64,000 bases of DNA. Source: Bosea sp. 29B. Lineage in GTDB: Bacteria; Pseudomonadota; Alphaproteobacteria; Rhizobiales; Beijerinckiaceae. The stretch covers positions 248,001 to 312,000 of the forward strand of contig NZ_LR733817.1 of the NCBI RefSeq assembly GCF_902506165.1, written 5' to 3'. Shown piece by piece: positions 16,930 through 26,589 of this stretch. Numbering within the stretch: the first letter of the stretch is position 1; each line of letters starts with the position of its first letter. A model generated the notes under the pieces. It did no database searches, had not been told where the DNA came from, and was given only the letters and a program-made list of their open reading frames with translations. The translations under genes were made by a program, and so were the position numbers.

Positions 16930-18480
16930 TCAGGCTCGCGAGGCCGCTCCGTCTTCGACGCCCTCGACCGCCTCCGAAACCGGCTCGCGCTTCCATCCGA
17001 GAAAGGCGAAGACGACGAAGGCAGTGACGACCGTGACGGCGCAGAGGATCAGGAGCAGCATGGTGAAGGCGTCGCCATAGCCGGCGATCAGGTCAGCGCG
17101 ACTGGCTACCGGCATCGCCTCGGCCGCGCCGGTGAGGTTCCCTGTGACCAACCTCTGAGCAGCAGGCCCCGCCTGGCCCGCCGCCCCACCGTCGGCCGCC
17201 AGATGCTGTGCCGTCAGCGCCGACAGGACGGCGCCGACCACCGCCAGCGCGATGCCTTCTCCGGCGACGCGCGTGGTGCTGAAGATGCCCGTGGCCATGC
17301 CGGCCCGCTCCTTCGGCACGACGCTGACGGCAAGGCCGTCCATCAGCCCCCAGGGCAAGCTGATGCCGATGCCGATCAGCACCATCGGCATGATGACCAC
17401 TGTGACATCGCCGCCAACCGGCACGCGGCTCAGCCAGAACAGGCCGAGCGCACAGACCAGCAGGCCGAGACCGCAGATCGTGGCAGGCGTGAGCCAGCGG
17501 GTCAGCAGTCCGGCCACGAGCGGCAGAATCAGCAGCGGCGCCGACAGCGCGATCATCAATCGGCCCGCTGCGATCTCACTCAGGCCCTCGATGCCGATGA
17601 ACCGGATCGGCAACAGGATCAGCAGGACGACGAAAGCATAGGCCGGCGCCGCCGCCAGCAACTGCACGCCGACGAAGCGCGGATAGCGAAACAGCGTGAG
17701 ATCCAGCATCGGCCGAGCGACACGTCGCTCGATCATCCCGAAGGCGACAAACATGGCGACGGCGCCGGCGAGCAGCCCAAGCGCGCTCGGATCGGTCCAG
17801 CCACGCTCCGGCACCAGCAGCATGCCATAGGTGAGCAACGCCAACGCGGCCGTAAAGCTGAGCGCACCCGGCCAATCGAGGCCGCGGGCTTGCGGATCGC
17901 GGGATTCGGACAGGCTCCACGCACCGAGCAGCAGGGAGAGCATGGCCAGCACGACGACAAGGCCGAATATGCTGCGCCAGCCGAACGCATCGATCATCAT
18001 GCCCGATCCGATCGGGCCGAAGGCGAGGCCGAGTCCGAAGCTCGTGCCGACGATGCTGAAGGCGCGCACGCGCGACGCGCCGTCGAACTCCTGGGCGAGC
18101 GCGGCCATGCCTCCGGAGAAGGCCGCCGCCGCCGCCGCGCCCTGCACTGCCCGGCCGAAATCGAACCAGACGATGTCCGGCGCGGCGGCAAGCGCCGCCG
18201 AAACTGCGGCAAAGGCTCCAATACCGATCAGGAAGACGCGCTTGCGACCATAGGCGTCCGCCAGCGCACCGGCCGCCATCAGGCTCGATCCGAACGTCAG
18301 CATGAAAGCGTTGGTGACCCAGTTGAGGGCGATCGGGCTGCCGCCCAACGCCTTGCCGATGGCCGGGAGAGCGACCGCCGTCCCGGTAAAGGTCAGCGGC
18401 ATCGCGGCAGCCGCGAGGCAGACAGACAAAAGTACGAGCGCCCGCTCGGCCGCGCGCGACCGCGTGATCTGATCCGTCAT
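16930..18480 (-). CDS. MFS drug transporter, DHA2 (14-helix) family
   Basis: A 516-residue inner-membrane protein with about fourteen hydrophobic helices. The first loop motif is ALADAYGRKRVFLIG (motif A, DxxGRK-like) and a motif C-like GFGPIGSGMM-type glycine stretch lies in helix five. Such proteins are proton-driven exporters of drugs or metabolites. ATG 18480 (MTDQITRS) is preferred to the upstream GTG 18522. It is divergent from a LysR gene with palindromic sites between them, so that regulator probably controls it. Confidence 0.88.
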   Translation of the reverse strand: MTDQITRSRAAERALVLLSVCLAAAAMPLTFTGTAVALPAIGKALGGSPIALNWVTNAFMLTFGSSLMAAGALADAYGRKRVFLIGIGAFAAVSAALAAAPDIVWFDFGRAVQGAAAAAAFSGGMAALAQEFDGASRVRAFSIVGTSFGLGLAFGPIGSGMMIDAFGWRSIFGLVVVLAMLSLLLGAWSLSESRDPQARGLDWPGALSFTAALALLTYGMLLVPERGWTDPSALGLLAGAVAMFVAFGMIERRVARPMLDLTLFRYPRFVGVQLLAAAPAYAFVVLLILLPIRFIGIEGLSEIAAGRLMIALSAPLLILPLVAGLLTRWLTPATICGLGLLVCALGLFWLSRVPVGGDVTVVIMPMVLIGIGISLPWGLMDGLAVSVVPKERAGMATGIFSTTRVAGEGIALAVVGAVLSALTAQHLAADGGAAGQAGPAAQRLVTGNLTGAAEAMPVASRADLIAGYGDAFTMLLLILCAVTVVTAFVVFAFLGWKREPVSEAVEGVEDGAASRA

Positions 18481-18573
18481 GATGAGCTGGTTCCGTTCGC
18501 TGTCGCGGAAGACGCGATGCACAACCGCTTCGTCATCTTCCGACTGAAAGCATGCTATGTCGGACGCAATCTC

Positions 18574-18608
18574 CCAATAAGATTGGCTGACTTCCAGTCA
18601 TACTGGAA
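18574..18608. promoter_or_regulatory. Paired palindromes in the LysR/MFS divergent promoter region
   Basis: CCAAT-AAG-ATTGG (18574-18586) and TTCCAGT-CAT-ACTGGAA (18592-18608) are both perfect inverted repeats, six bases apart, between the divergent starts at 18480 and 18645. Two-site layouts of this kind are typical of LysR regulatory and activation sites. Confidence 0.5.
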
Positions 18609-18644
18609 TAAAACGCTCGAATTGATGCTGGCGAGAGGCAGGGC

Positions 18645-19568
18645 ATGGACAGGCTGAGCGGGCTGTTGCCCTTCGTACGGACCGCCGATCTCGGTAGCTT
18701 CGTCGCGGCGGGGCGTGTTCTGGGAATCTCCGCCTCGGCGGTCGGCAAGGCGGTGTCGCGGCTGGAGGAAGAGCTGGGGGTCCGGCTCTTCCAGCGCTCG
18801 ACCCGCAATCTGCGCCTGACCGAAGAAGGCCGCGCCTTCCATGAGCGCTGCCGGCGCGTTCTCGATGATCTCGACGATGCCCGCTCGATGGTCGCGCGAG
18901 CGGCGGAAACCCCGCGCGGCTCGCTGCGCATCAGCGCGCCGATCGTCAGCTACCATCTGCTGCTTCCGGTGCTGCCCGAATTCATGGCGCAGTATCCCGA
19001 TATCGAGGTCGACATCGATTTCAACGACCGCATCGTCGACCTGATCGAGGAAGGGATCGATGTCGCGATCCGCAGCGGCGAGCTTCCGGATTCCCGCCTG
19101 ATGGCGCGGCCGCTCCGCCCGTTCCAGATGCTGCTCTGCGCCGCCCCTTCCTATCTGGAGCGTCATGGCGTTCCTGCCTCGCCGAGCGATCTCGGTCGGC
19201 ATCACGGCATCCGCTTCCGCTTTCCCAACAGCGGCAAGATTCAACCCTGGCCGCTGCGCCTTCCTCCCGGCCAGCAGGCGCCAACGCCGCGCACCGCCCT
19301 GGTCTGCAACAACATGGAGGCAGTCCGAGGAGCTGCGGTCGCGGGACTCGGCATTGCCTGCATGCCGGACTTCCTGGTGCGCGAACCGCTGATCAGCGGC
19401 GCGCTCCATACGCTCCTGGATACCGAGGTCGAGGGTCCCGGCCAGTTCAGCCTGATCTGGCCATCCAACCGCAATCTTTCCCCGAAAGTGCGGGTGTTCG
19501 TCGACTTCGTCGGACAGCGGCTGTTCTCGACGCGCTGCGACCTCATGGCCGGCGTCAAGGCGGGCTGA
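18645..19568 (+). CDS. LysR family transcriptional regulator
   Basis: A 307-residue LysR protein. The N-terminal winged helix contains FVAAGRVLGISASAVGKAVS followed by RLEEELGVRLFQRSTRNLRLT, and residues about 90-300 form the periplasmic-binding-like effector domain. The sequence resembles the CrgA/AaeR-type subgroup that controls exporters and short-chain dehydrogenases. It is divergent from the DHA2 exporter, its most likely target. GAGAGGCAGGG precedes the ATG. Confidence 0.9.
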   Translation: MDRLSGLLPFVRTADLGSFVAAGRVLGISASAVGKAVSRLEEELGVRLFQRSTRNLRLTEEGRAFHERCRRVLDDLDDARSMVARAAETPRGSLRISAPIVSYHLLLPVLPEFMAQYPDIEVDIDFNDRIVDLIEEGIDVAIRSGELPDSRLMARPLRPFQMLLCAAPSYLERHGVPASPSDLGRHHGIRFRFPNSGKIQPWPLRLPPGQQAPTPRTALVCNNMEAVRGAAVAGLGIACMPDFLVREPLISGALHTLLDTEVEGPGQFSLIWPSNRNLSPKVRVFVDFVGQRLFSTRCDLMAGVKAG

Positions 19569-19586
19569 GCGTCGCTTGCCGCAGCC

Positions 19587-20696
19587 TCAGGCGCTGCTGC
19601 GGTCGACAGCCGCCCAGTCCCCAACGCGTGCAAGGAATTGATCCGCCGCCGCGAGCTCGGCGATGGCGATCCATTCGTTCGGCTGATGCGCCTGCGCGAT
19701 CGAGCCGGGTCCGCAGACCAGGGCCGGTATTCCAGCCTGCTGGAAGAAGCCTGCTTCGGTCCCGAACGGCATCGCAAGCGGTGGCCACAGGCCACCGAGC
19801 TTACGCGCCACCGCCACGGCCGGGCTGTCCGCTGCGCAATCGAGCGGCAGGACACGCGCCAGCGGCAGTGTCTCGACACTTACCCCGTCAGGCAGTCCAG
19901 CTACGAAGTTCTCCACCGCTGCGAGCACGGAGCCAATGGCAATCTCGTCGGGCGGCCGGAACTCCCAGACGACCTCGCAGCGTTCGGGAACGATGTTGAT
20001 CGCGCTGCCGCCCGCGATCTTGCCGATGTTGACGGTGGTCGCCGTCCGGTCGCCCTGCCTTCCGAAGCCGGCGAGCGCTGCGACGAATGCCGCCGCCGGC
20101 TCGATCGCGCTGGAGCCGAGGCGCGGGTCGCTCGAATGGGCGGCGCGGCCATGGAAGACGCTGCGATAGCCGTAGAAGCCGCGATGGCTGAGCCCGATCC
20201 GCACCTGCGTCGGTTCGCCGATGATGGCGAGCGCGGGAGGCGGGCAATGCGCGAGCATGTCGGCGATCAGCGAGGGAACGCCGAGGCAGCCGACCTCCTC
20301 GTCATAAGACAAAGCCAGATTGATCGGTCTGCCCAGCTCTCGGGCCCGCCAGCCCGGGACGGCTGCTAGGCAGGCCGCGACGAAACCCTTCATGTCGACG
20401 GCGCCCCGGCCGTGCAGACGCCCATCCCGGCTCGCGAGCTCGAACGGGTCGCTCGCCCAGTCCTGATCATCGACCGGAACGACATCGGTATGCCCGGAGA
20501 GGACGATGCCACCCGGTTCATCCGGCCCGATCATCGCCAGGATGTTGGTTTTTTCGCCAGAGGCATCGCTGGTCAGTCGGACCCGCACGCCCGCACGATC
20601 GAGATAGTCGGCAGTCCAATTGACCAGATCGAGATTGGAGCGCCGTGAGGTGGTGTCGAAGGCGACGAGCCTGCGCAGGATCTCGACGGTATCCAT
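19587..20696 (-). CDS. argE: M20 deacylase, acetylornithine deacetylase (ArgE) type
   Basis: A 369-residue M20 metallopeptidase-family amidohydrolase. The metal ligands and catalytic acids are in SGHTDVVPVD, GRGAVDMKGF and SYDEEVGCLG, and a dimerisation domain follows around residues 180-290. Length and motifs fit ArgE, which hydrolyses N-acetylornithine. Here it is the last gene of a run with an AlaX protein and a DMT exporter 6-7 bp apart, so it may instead act on another N-acylated amino acid. The reaction class is secure; the substrate is not. Confidence 0.85.
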   Translation of the reverse strand: MDTVEILRRLVAFDTTSRRSNLDLVNWTADYLDRAGVRVRLTSDASGEKTNILAMIGPDEPGGIVLSGHTDVVPVDDQDWASDPFELASRDGRLHGRGAVDMKGFVAACLAAVPGWRARELGRPINLALSYDEEVGCLGVPSLIADMLAHCPPPALAIIGEPTQVRIGLSHRGFYGYRSVFHGRAAHSSDPRLGSSAIEPAAAFVAALAGFGRQGDRTATTVNIGKIAGGSAINIVPERCEVVWEFRPPDEIAIGSVLAAVENFVAGLPDGVSVETLPLARVLPLDCAADSPAVAVARKLGGLWPPLAMPFGTEAGFFQQAGIPALVCGPGSIAQAHQPNEWIAIAELAAADQFLARVGDWAAVDRSSA

Positions 20697-20702
20697 GTCT
20701 GC

Positions 20703-21641
20703 CTAAGCGCCCCGCTGCCGTGCCGGCTGAAACCGGGCGCCGGCCCATCTTCCGGTTGCGACGAAGAATCCGGCGAGGATCAGAGCCATGCCGACGAGGT
20801 GGAAACCACGTACCGGCTCGCCCAGCACCACGACCGCGAGCAGGGCTGTGAACAGCGCGACCAGATGGAACGAGACGCCGGTGACGCTCGGCCCGAGGGT
20901 CGCCACACAATGCCCCCAGAGGATGAAGGCGAGGAGCGAGGCGAACACGCCGATATAGAGAACGGCTGCGACCGAGCCCGCATCTGTCGGGATGCGCGCG
21001 CCTTGCGCCAGCTCGAAGGCCCAGAACGGCGCGAGCACCAGCAGGCCGGCGGCCATAGTCGCGGCCAGGAAGACCAGCGGGCTCAAGGCTGCCGGCTTGC
21101 GCCGCAGCAGGACGGAATAGATCGCGTAATTGGCGACGGCGATCAGCACCAGGAACTCGCCGCCATCGGCCCGCAATCCGCCGAGCTGCTGCAGGTCGCC
21201 GCGCGCGACGATCCAGACGACGCCGGCGAAGGACAGTGCGATGCCGGCGAACGTCCGGCCAGAGACACGCTCGACGCCGAGTGCGAAAGCCGCAAGCGGC
21301 ACCATCAGCGGCAGGGTCGAGTTGAGGAAGGCGACGCTGGCGGCCGGCGTCGTCCGCAAGGCGAGATATCCGAGCGCGTTGTAACCGGCGATGCCGAAGG
21401 CGCCGCAGGCGACGATGAGGGCAAGATGCTGCCGCAGCAGCGCCCGCTCCCGCCAGGCCTGCCGGCCGATGAAGGGGGCAAGGCAGGCCAGCGCCACGAG
21501 CCAGCGCCCGACGGCGAGCGACACCGGTGGAAAGCTCGGCCCCAATGCGCGGCCGAGCACGAGATTCCCCGCCCAGAACAGCGGCGGCAGCCAGAGCAGC
21601 AGGAGCGGACGCGCCCAGAGCCTTTTCAACAGCGTGGACAT
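20703..21641 (-). CDS. DMT (EamA) family permease
   Basis: A 312-residue protein with ten hydrophobic helices arranged as two EamA repeats (residues about 10-145 and 160-300). Members of this group often export amino acids or their derivatives. It sits seven bases downstream of the AlaX-like gene and six bases upstream of the ArgE-like gene, so the three are surely cotranscribed, which points to an amino-acid-like substrate. Confidence 0.85.
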   Translation of the reverse strand: MSTLLKRLWARPLLLLWLPPLFWAGNLVLGRALGPSFPPVSLAVGRWLVALACLAPFIGRQAWRERALLRQHLALIVACGAFGIAGYNALGYLALRTTPAASVAFLNSTLPLMVPLAAFALGVERVSGRTFAGIALSFAGVVWIVARGDLQQLGGLRADGGEFLVLIAVANYAIYSVLLRRKPAALSPLVFLAATMAAGLLVLAPFWAFELAQGARIPTDAGSVAAVLYIGVFASLLAFILWGHCVATLGPSVTGVSFHLVALFTALLAVVVLGEPVRGFHLVGMALILAGFFVATGRWAGARFQPARQRGA

Positions 21642-21648
21642 GGTGGCC

Positions 21649-22368
21649 TCACAGACCGTCGAGGCCGATGCGCAGGCGCCGGTTGTGCCGCCCCTTATTG
21701 TCGATCTTCAGGATGCGCAGCGGCCGCGACGCCCCCGTAGAAGCCAGATGCGTGCCGCCGCAGGCCTGGCGATCGAGCCCGGCGATCTCGACGACCCTGA
21801 TCCGGCCATCGGCCGTCGGCGGCGGCGTCACCGAGCGCGAGCGGATCAGGCCAGGCTCGTCGAACGCTTCGTCCTCACCGACATAGGTTTCGCGAACCGG
21901 CAGGTCCTGCCTGATCACGTCGTTGATGGCGCCCTCGAGGCCGCGCAGGCGCTCATTGTCGGCCTCGGGCAGGTCGAAATCGATCCGCGCCGTGCCGTCC
22001 TCGTTCATCTGGACGCCGGTGACGAGCGCACCGTCGAAGCCCTGATAGACCAGCGCATTGACGATGTGCAGGTCGGTATGAAGCTCGCGCATGAGCTGCC
22101 GGAACGGGCGGTCGACCTCGGCGACCACAGCCCCCGAGAGCAAGATCGGCTCGGCCAGAAGATGCCAGATGCCATCGCCTGTATCCTCGAAGCCGGCGAT
22201 CGCGACCTCGCCGCCCGACCACTGCAATGCGCCCTTGTCGGGAAGCTGGCCGCCGCCGCCGGGATAGAACGGCGATCGGTCGAGCCGGATACGGCCCGGC
22301 TCGGCGGCCGTCACGACGGTTTCGAGGGCGAACACCTCTGGCTCGTCCAGGCAGAAATAGCGCGTCAC
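21649..22368 (-). CDS. Alanyl-tRNA editing protein, AlaX type
   Basis: A 239-residue stand-alone homologue of the AlaRS editing domain, which hydrolyses mischarged Ser- or Gly-tRNA(Ala). The N-terminal barrel carries DRSPFYPGGGGQLPDKG. The zinc site comprises HTDLH (the HxxxH pair) and the later ACGGTH cysteine-histidine motif, so catalysis should be intact. It is placed between an AraC regulator and an amino-acid-type exporter, an unusual setting that suggests protection against a misincorporated amino acid. Confidence 0.88.
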   Translation of the reverse strand: MTRYFCLDEPEVFALETVVTAAEPGRIRLDRSPFYPGGGGQLPDKGALQWSGGEVAIAGFEDTGDGIWHLLAEPILLSGAVVAEVDRPFRQLMRELHTDLHIVNALVYQGFDGALVTGVQMNEDGTARIDFDLPEADNERLRGLEGAINDVIRQDLPVRETYVGEDEAFDEPGLIRSRSVTPPPTADGRIRVVEIAGLDRQACGGTHLASTGASRPLRILKIDNKGRHNRRLRIGLDGL

Positions 22369-22434
22369 ACGAAGACTCCTTTTCGAAGAAGTCTGGCGAT
22401 CGGGTTTAGCGCGGTATTGGCGGAAATTGAGGAA

Positions 22435-23307
22435 TCAGCGGGCGAGACCGACAGCACCTGCTCGCTGGTACTGCAGGGGCGTGATGCCGAACGAGCGCTT
22501 GAAGTGTCTCGTCAGCGCGCTCTGGTCATAGAAGCCGCTGGCCAGCGCCGCGTCCGCGATCGGCGCGCCGGCCTTCAACTGCCGAATCGCCGATTTCAGC
22601 CGGAGCTGGGTCAGATAGGCGTGAGGCGTCAGGCCGGCCGTGCGTTTGAACAGGCTGATGAGCTGGAACGGGGTCATATCGACCCAAAGCCCCATCTCGG
22701 TCAGGCTCAGCCCGCTTTCCGCATGCTGCGAGGCCATCCGCCTGGTCACGAGCGAAAGCGCAGCCTCGTCGCGCGGCGCAGTCGGGATCGCGTGGGCGCC
22801 GTCGCCATGGCGCGCGAAGAGCTGGCCGAAGCTGGCGACGAGGAGCTCGCGTTCTTCGAGCGGGTCATGGCCGTCGTCCAGGCTGCGGTGCAGCCGGCCG
22901 AAAGCCGCGATCAGATCGGCGTCGCCAACGACATTGCGCATGAAATAGGCTGGGCGGTCGATGCCGAGATCGGTCGTGACCTGATCGATGGCGGGCTGCG
23001 TCAGATAGAACGAGCGATAGCGCCAGCGTTTGCTCCAGCCCATGCGGCCGGAATGGGGCTCGGCGGGATTGAAGACGAGCAGCACGCTCTCGCGGGCCTC
23101 GTCGCTGCGGCCGCGGCTCTTGAACTCGGAGCCGCCACTCTCCGTCACCGCGACGACAAAGGCCTCGTGCTGGTGCGGCGCGTAGTCATGCGTGGTGAAG
23201 TCGGCGTGGAGGCAGCTGAGTCCGTCGACGCCGGTCGCGTTCCAGTAGCGTGCGGTGTTGTGTCTATCGACACGGGCCAACGGCGCATTCCTCTCGACTG
23301 CACGCAT
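22435..23307 (-). CDS. AraC family transcriptional regulator
   Basis: About 290 residues: an N-terminal cupin-like effector domain (HQHEAFVVAVTESG, a typical AraC-binding cupin) and a C-terminal pair of helix-turn-helix motifs (LSLTEMGLWVDMTPFQLISLFKR and PIADAALASGFYDQSALTRHFKRSFG region). ATG 23307 is chosen over an upstream TTG at 23325. It is 66 bp upstream of the AlaX gene on the same strand and is the likely regulator of the AlaX-EamA-ArgE run. Related proteins of this type sense amino acids. Confidence 0.88.
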   Translation of the reverse strand: MRAVERNAPLARVDRHNTARYWNATGVDGLSCLHADFTTHDYAPHQHEAFVVAVTESGGSEFKSRGRSDEARESVLLVFNPAEPHSGRMGWSKRWRYRSFYLTQPAIDQVTTDLGIDRPAYFMRNVVGDADLIAAFGRLHRSLDDGHDPLEERELLVASFGQLFARHGDGAHAIPTAPRDEAALSLVTRRMASQHAESGLSLTEMGLWVDMTPFQLISLFKRTAGLTPHAYLTQLRLKSAIRQLKAGAPIADAALASGFYDQSALTRHFKRSFGITPLQYQRAGAVGLAR

Positions 23308-23392
23308 TCTCGCACGATCTCTCAATCGCGTCCAAGCCCGGCGTCCGTCAGGGCCACCAGCGCAGGTGGCAGGTCGCAGCGCTCGTGGTCAC

Positions 23393-23419
23393 AAAAAACC
23401 GGCCCCTTTCGGGGCCGGT
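23393..23419 (-). terminator. Intrinsic terminator downstream of the minus-strand DUF465 gene
   Basis: Nine-bp stem ACCGGCCCC (23398-23406) / GGGGCCGGT (23411-23419) with a U run on the minus strand (A run 23393-23398), 56 bp after the DUF465 stop and upstream of the AraC gene. Confidence 0.75.
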
Positions 23420-23474
23420 AAAGCGCGCCTTTTGCGCGAATTCGTCGCGGACTGCCGCAGTCCGCTCTGTCATT

Positions 23475-23663
23475 TCAGTGTAGTGTCGGTGCCGGCATGG
23501 TCAGCCGCACGCGCTCGATCTCATCCTTCAGCAGCAGCTTCTTCCGCTTGAGCTCTGCCACGCCAAGATCGTTCGACGAGGGACTGGCGACCGCCTGGGC
23601 GATGGCTTCCTCGAGCTGGCGATGCTTGCGTTCGAGCTCGGCGAGATGTGTCTGCAGCGACAT
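23475..23663 (-). CDS. DUF465/YdcH family small protein, copy 1
   Basis: A 62-residue coiled-coil protein: MSLQTHLAELERKHRQLEEA, then ELKRKKLLLKDEIERV. This is the DUF465 (YdcH) pattern of heptad leucines followed by a K(R/K)xKLxLKDEI core. Function is unknown. AGGAGG lies nine bases before the ATG at 23663, which rules out the longer frame. A second copy is divergent, 229 bp away. Confidence 0.85.
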   Translation of the reverse strand: MSLQTHLAELERKHRQLEEAIAQAVASPSSNDLGVAELKRKKLLLKDEIERVRLTMPAPTLH

Positions 23664-23892
23664 CTGGATCCTCCTGATGAGCGTTCTAGCAAGAGAAGTT
23701 TGACACAGAGCCGGCTTCACGTCTGCGGGGCAGGCGTGCACTGCACCATGAGTTTCTGTGATCCCTTCCGAGACCTTTCCCGAGGCGCGTGAATGCAAGC
23801 GAGCCGGCCCGCATCGCGCCGACGACACCCTTGCCGGGCCGCCCGCGCCTGCGCATAGTCGGCCGCGATCGCGGCGATGATGAGACGGCTTC

Positions 23893-24111
23893 ATGGGATT
23901 CGAACTGAGCCAGGAGGAGATCGAGGGCCTGCAGGCGGAACTCGCGCGTCTGCGCGAGGAACATCGCGATCTCGACAGCGCCATCGATGCGCTCGAACGC
24001 CTCGGCCCGATCAACCAGATCCAGATCCAGCGCCTGAAGAAGCGCAAGCTCTATCTGCGCGACCGCATCTCCCATCTCGAAGACCAGCTGACGCCTGATA
24101 TCATCGCCTGA
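23893..24111 (+). CDS. DUF465/YdcH family small protein, copy 2
   Basis: A 72-residue coiled-coil protein with LQAELARLREEHRDLDSAI followed by IQRLKKRKLYLRDRISHLED, the DUF465 signature (KKxKLxLRDxI). It is divergent from copy 1 and only moderately similar to it, so the pair may form hetero-coiled coils. Followed by a family D repeat and purE. Confidence 0.85.
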   Translation: MGFELSQEEIEGLQAELARLREEHRDLDSAIDALERLGPINQIQIQRLKKRKLYLRDRISHLEDQLTPDIIA

Positions 24112-24127
24112 TTGTCTCCACACACCG

Positions 24128-24239
24128 GGTCGTCCCGGGCGACCGGAGGGAGACCCGGGATCCATTCCGGAACCTCTTTCGGAAAAGCTCCGGAATGGAT
24201 CCTGGATCGGCGCCGCTACGCGGCTTGTCCGGGATGACC
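24128..24239. repeat. Palindromic intergenic repeat, family D
   Basis: Outer inverted arms GGTCGTCCCGG (24128-24138) and CCGGGATGACC (24229-24239) enclose a perfect 14-bp inner inverted repeat (24158-24171 with 24189-24202, core GGATCCATTCCGGA). It is a REP-like mosaic element between the DUF465 gene and purE. Confidence 0.7.
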
Positions 24240-24368
24240 ACGGTTGGGTGGGAAATGCGGGACAATCTGCTGGGAGAAGCAGTCACAATACGATTCGGCG
24301 CTTGCCTGTGACGCTGCGGCCGGTCTAGATCGCGCGCTTCCCCCCTCCTGCCGGGAAGCGCCGATTTC

Positions 24369-24874
<506 letters not shown>

Positions 24875-24878
<4 letters not shown>

Positions 24879-25981
24879 GCCAGCCCGATCCGCGCGGCCT
24901 CGGCCTCGGCCCCGGCGCCGTCCTCGGCATCCTCGGCGGCGGCCAGCTCGCCCGCATGCTGGCGCTGGCCGCGGCCGATCTCGGCGTGCGCGCCCACATC
25001 TTCGCGCCTGAGCCTGACAGCCCGGCCTATGAGGTCGCCGCCCGCCACACCATCGGCGCCTATGAGGACGAGGCTGCGCTCGCCAGCTTCGCCGACGCCG
25101 TCGACGTCGTAACCTACGAGTTCGAAAACGTTCCGGCCGCGACCGCCGCCTTCCTCGCCGCCCGCACGCCGCTGCATCCGGGCGCGAGGGCGCTCGCTGT
25201 GACCCAGGACCGTCTCACCGAGAAGCGCTTCGTCGCCGATCTCCGCCTTGCCGTAGCGCCGTTCGAACCGGTCGACTCGCTCGCTGATCTCGAAAAGGCC
25301 GTCGCCAAACTCGGCCGCCCGGCCGTGCTGAAGACGCGACGCTTCGGCTATGACGGCAAGGGCCAGGTCAAGATCGCCGATGGCACCGATCTCGCGCAGG
25401 CCTGGGACGAGATCGGCCATTTCCCGGCGATCCTCGAAGGCTTCGTGACGTTTTCCCGCGAAGTCTCGGTCGTCGCCGCCCGCGCCGCCGACGGCTCCTT
25501 CGCCGCCTTCGACGTCTGCGAGAACGAGCACCGCGACCACATCCTGGCGCTGACCCAGGTGCCCGCCGATATCGGCACAGCAGCGGCGGACGCCGCGATC
25601 GAAGCGGCCCGTCGTATCGGCGAGGCGCTCGGCTATGTCGGCGTGTTCGCCGTCGAGTTCTTCCTGGTCGAGGGCAAGGGCGGCGAGCAGGTCGTCGTCA
25701 ACGAGATCGCTCCGCGCGTCCACAATTCCGGACACTGGACCAGCGAGGGTGCCGAGACCTCGCAGTTCCACCAGCATGTCCGCGCCGTCTGCGGCTTCCC
25801 GCTGGGCGCGACGGCGCGACGCGGGCGCGTCACCATGCAGAACCTGATCGGCGACCAGGCGAACGACTGGCGCGCCATCCTGGCCGAGCCCGGCACGCAT
25901 CTGCATCTCTACGGCAAGCGCGAGGCGCGGCCGGGCCGCAAGATGGGCCACGTCACCCGCGTCCTCCCCCACACCGACTGA
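24875..25981 (+). CDS. purK: N5-carboxyaminoimidazole ribonucleotide synthase
   Basis: A 368-residue ATP-grasp ligase that carboxylates AIR with bicarbonate and ATP. The N-terminal [16 protein letters not shown], the ATP-grasp lysine region [12 protein letters not shown], the metal and bicarbonate site AVEFFLVEG...[14 protein letters not shown] and the C-terminal GHVT motif are all present. Translationally coupled to purE; a short hairpin terminator follows. Confidence 0.96.
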
Positions 25982-26010
25982 ACACTGGCGCGCTGCCAGC
26001 CCCCGAAACC

Positions 26011-26030
26011 CGCGTGTTTTCACGCGTTTT
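26011..26030 (+). terminator. Probable terminator of purEK
   Basis: CGCGTG / CACGCG stem with a TTTT loop and four trailing T, 30 bp after the purK stop. Confidence 0.5.
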
Positions 26031-26150
26031 GCGGCGTTGCAGCGTGGACAGGCCCAGGGAATTCTGGTATCCGCACGACCCTCGCGGCGATCTCCCGGAC
26101 GGGAGGTCGCCGCCCCGATTCCGGACCACCGACAACGACGGACTGAAGAC

Positions 26151-26408
26151 GTGCAGGTTCTTGTTCGCGACAACAATGTCGACCAGGCGCTGCGGGCGCT
26201 GAAGAAGAAGATGCAGCGCGAGGGCATCTTCCGTGAGATGAAGCTCCGCGGCCATTACGAGAAGCCGTCCGAGAAGAAGGCGCGCGAGAAGGCCGAGGCC
26301 GTCCGCCGCGCCCGCAAGCTGATCCGCAAGAAGCTGCAGCGCGAAGGCCTGCTGCCGGCCCCGGTCAAGCCGAAGCGCCCTGAGCGCCCCGCTCGGCCGG
26401 CGATCTGA
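26151..26408 (+). CDS. rpsU: 30S ribosomal protein S21 (bS21)
   Basis: An 85-residue basic protein of the small subunit platform. From the GTG at 26151 the translation reads (M)[19 protein letters not shown], the canonical bS21 opening, followed by [20 protein letters not shown] and a lysine/arginine-rich tail. A longer frame from 26037 adds unrelated residues. A 10-bp terminator hairpin follows. Confidence 0.93.
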   Translation: MQVLVRDNNVDQALRALKKKMQREGIFREMKLRGHYEKPSEKKAREKAEAVRRARKLIRKKLQREGLLPAPVKPKRPERPARPAI

Positions 26409-26458
26409 CCACGCAAGGGTCCGACGACCACCGCCCGCTACTGTTCTGATATCTGCGC

Positions 26459-26491
26459 GCGCCTGGAGCTTCTCCAGGCGCTGCTGTTTTT
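26459..26491 (+). terminator. Terminator of rpsU
   Basis: Perfect 10-bp stem GCGCCTGGAG / CTCCAGGCGC with a three-base loop, followed after five bases by TTTTT. Confidence 0.7.
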
Positions 26492-26589
26492 GTAGGGTCG
26501 TTAACCAAACTTTGTCAGGGCTTGGGCGTTTTGGAGGATGGCGGCGCACCGGGGCGGTGGCGCCGCATGGCAGGCGAGAGTTCGAGGCG

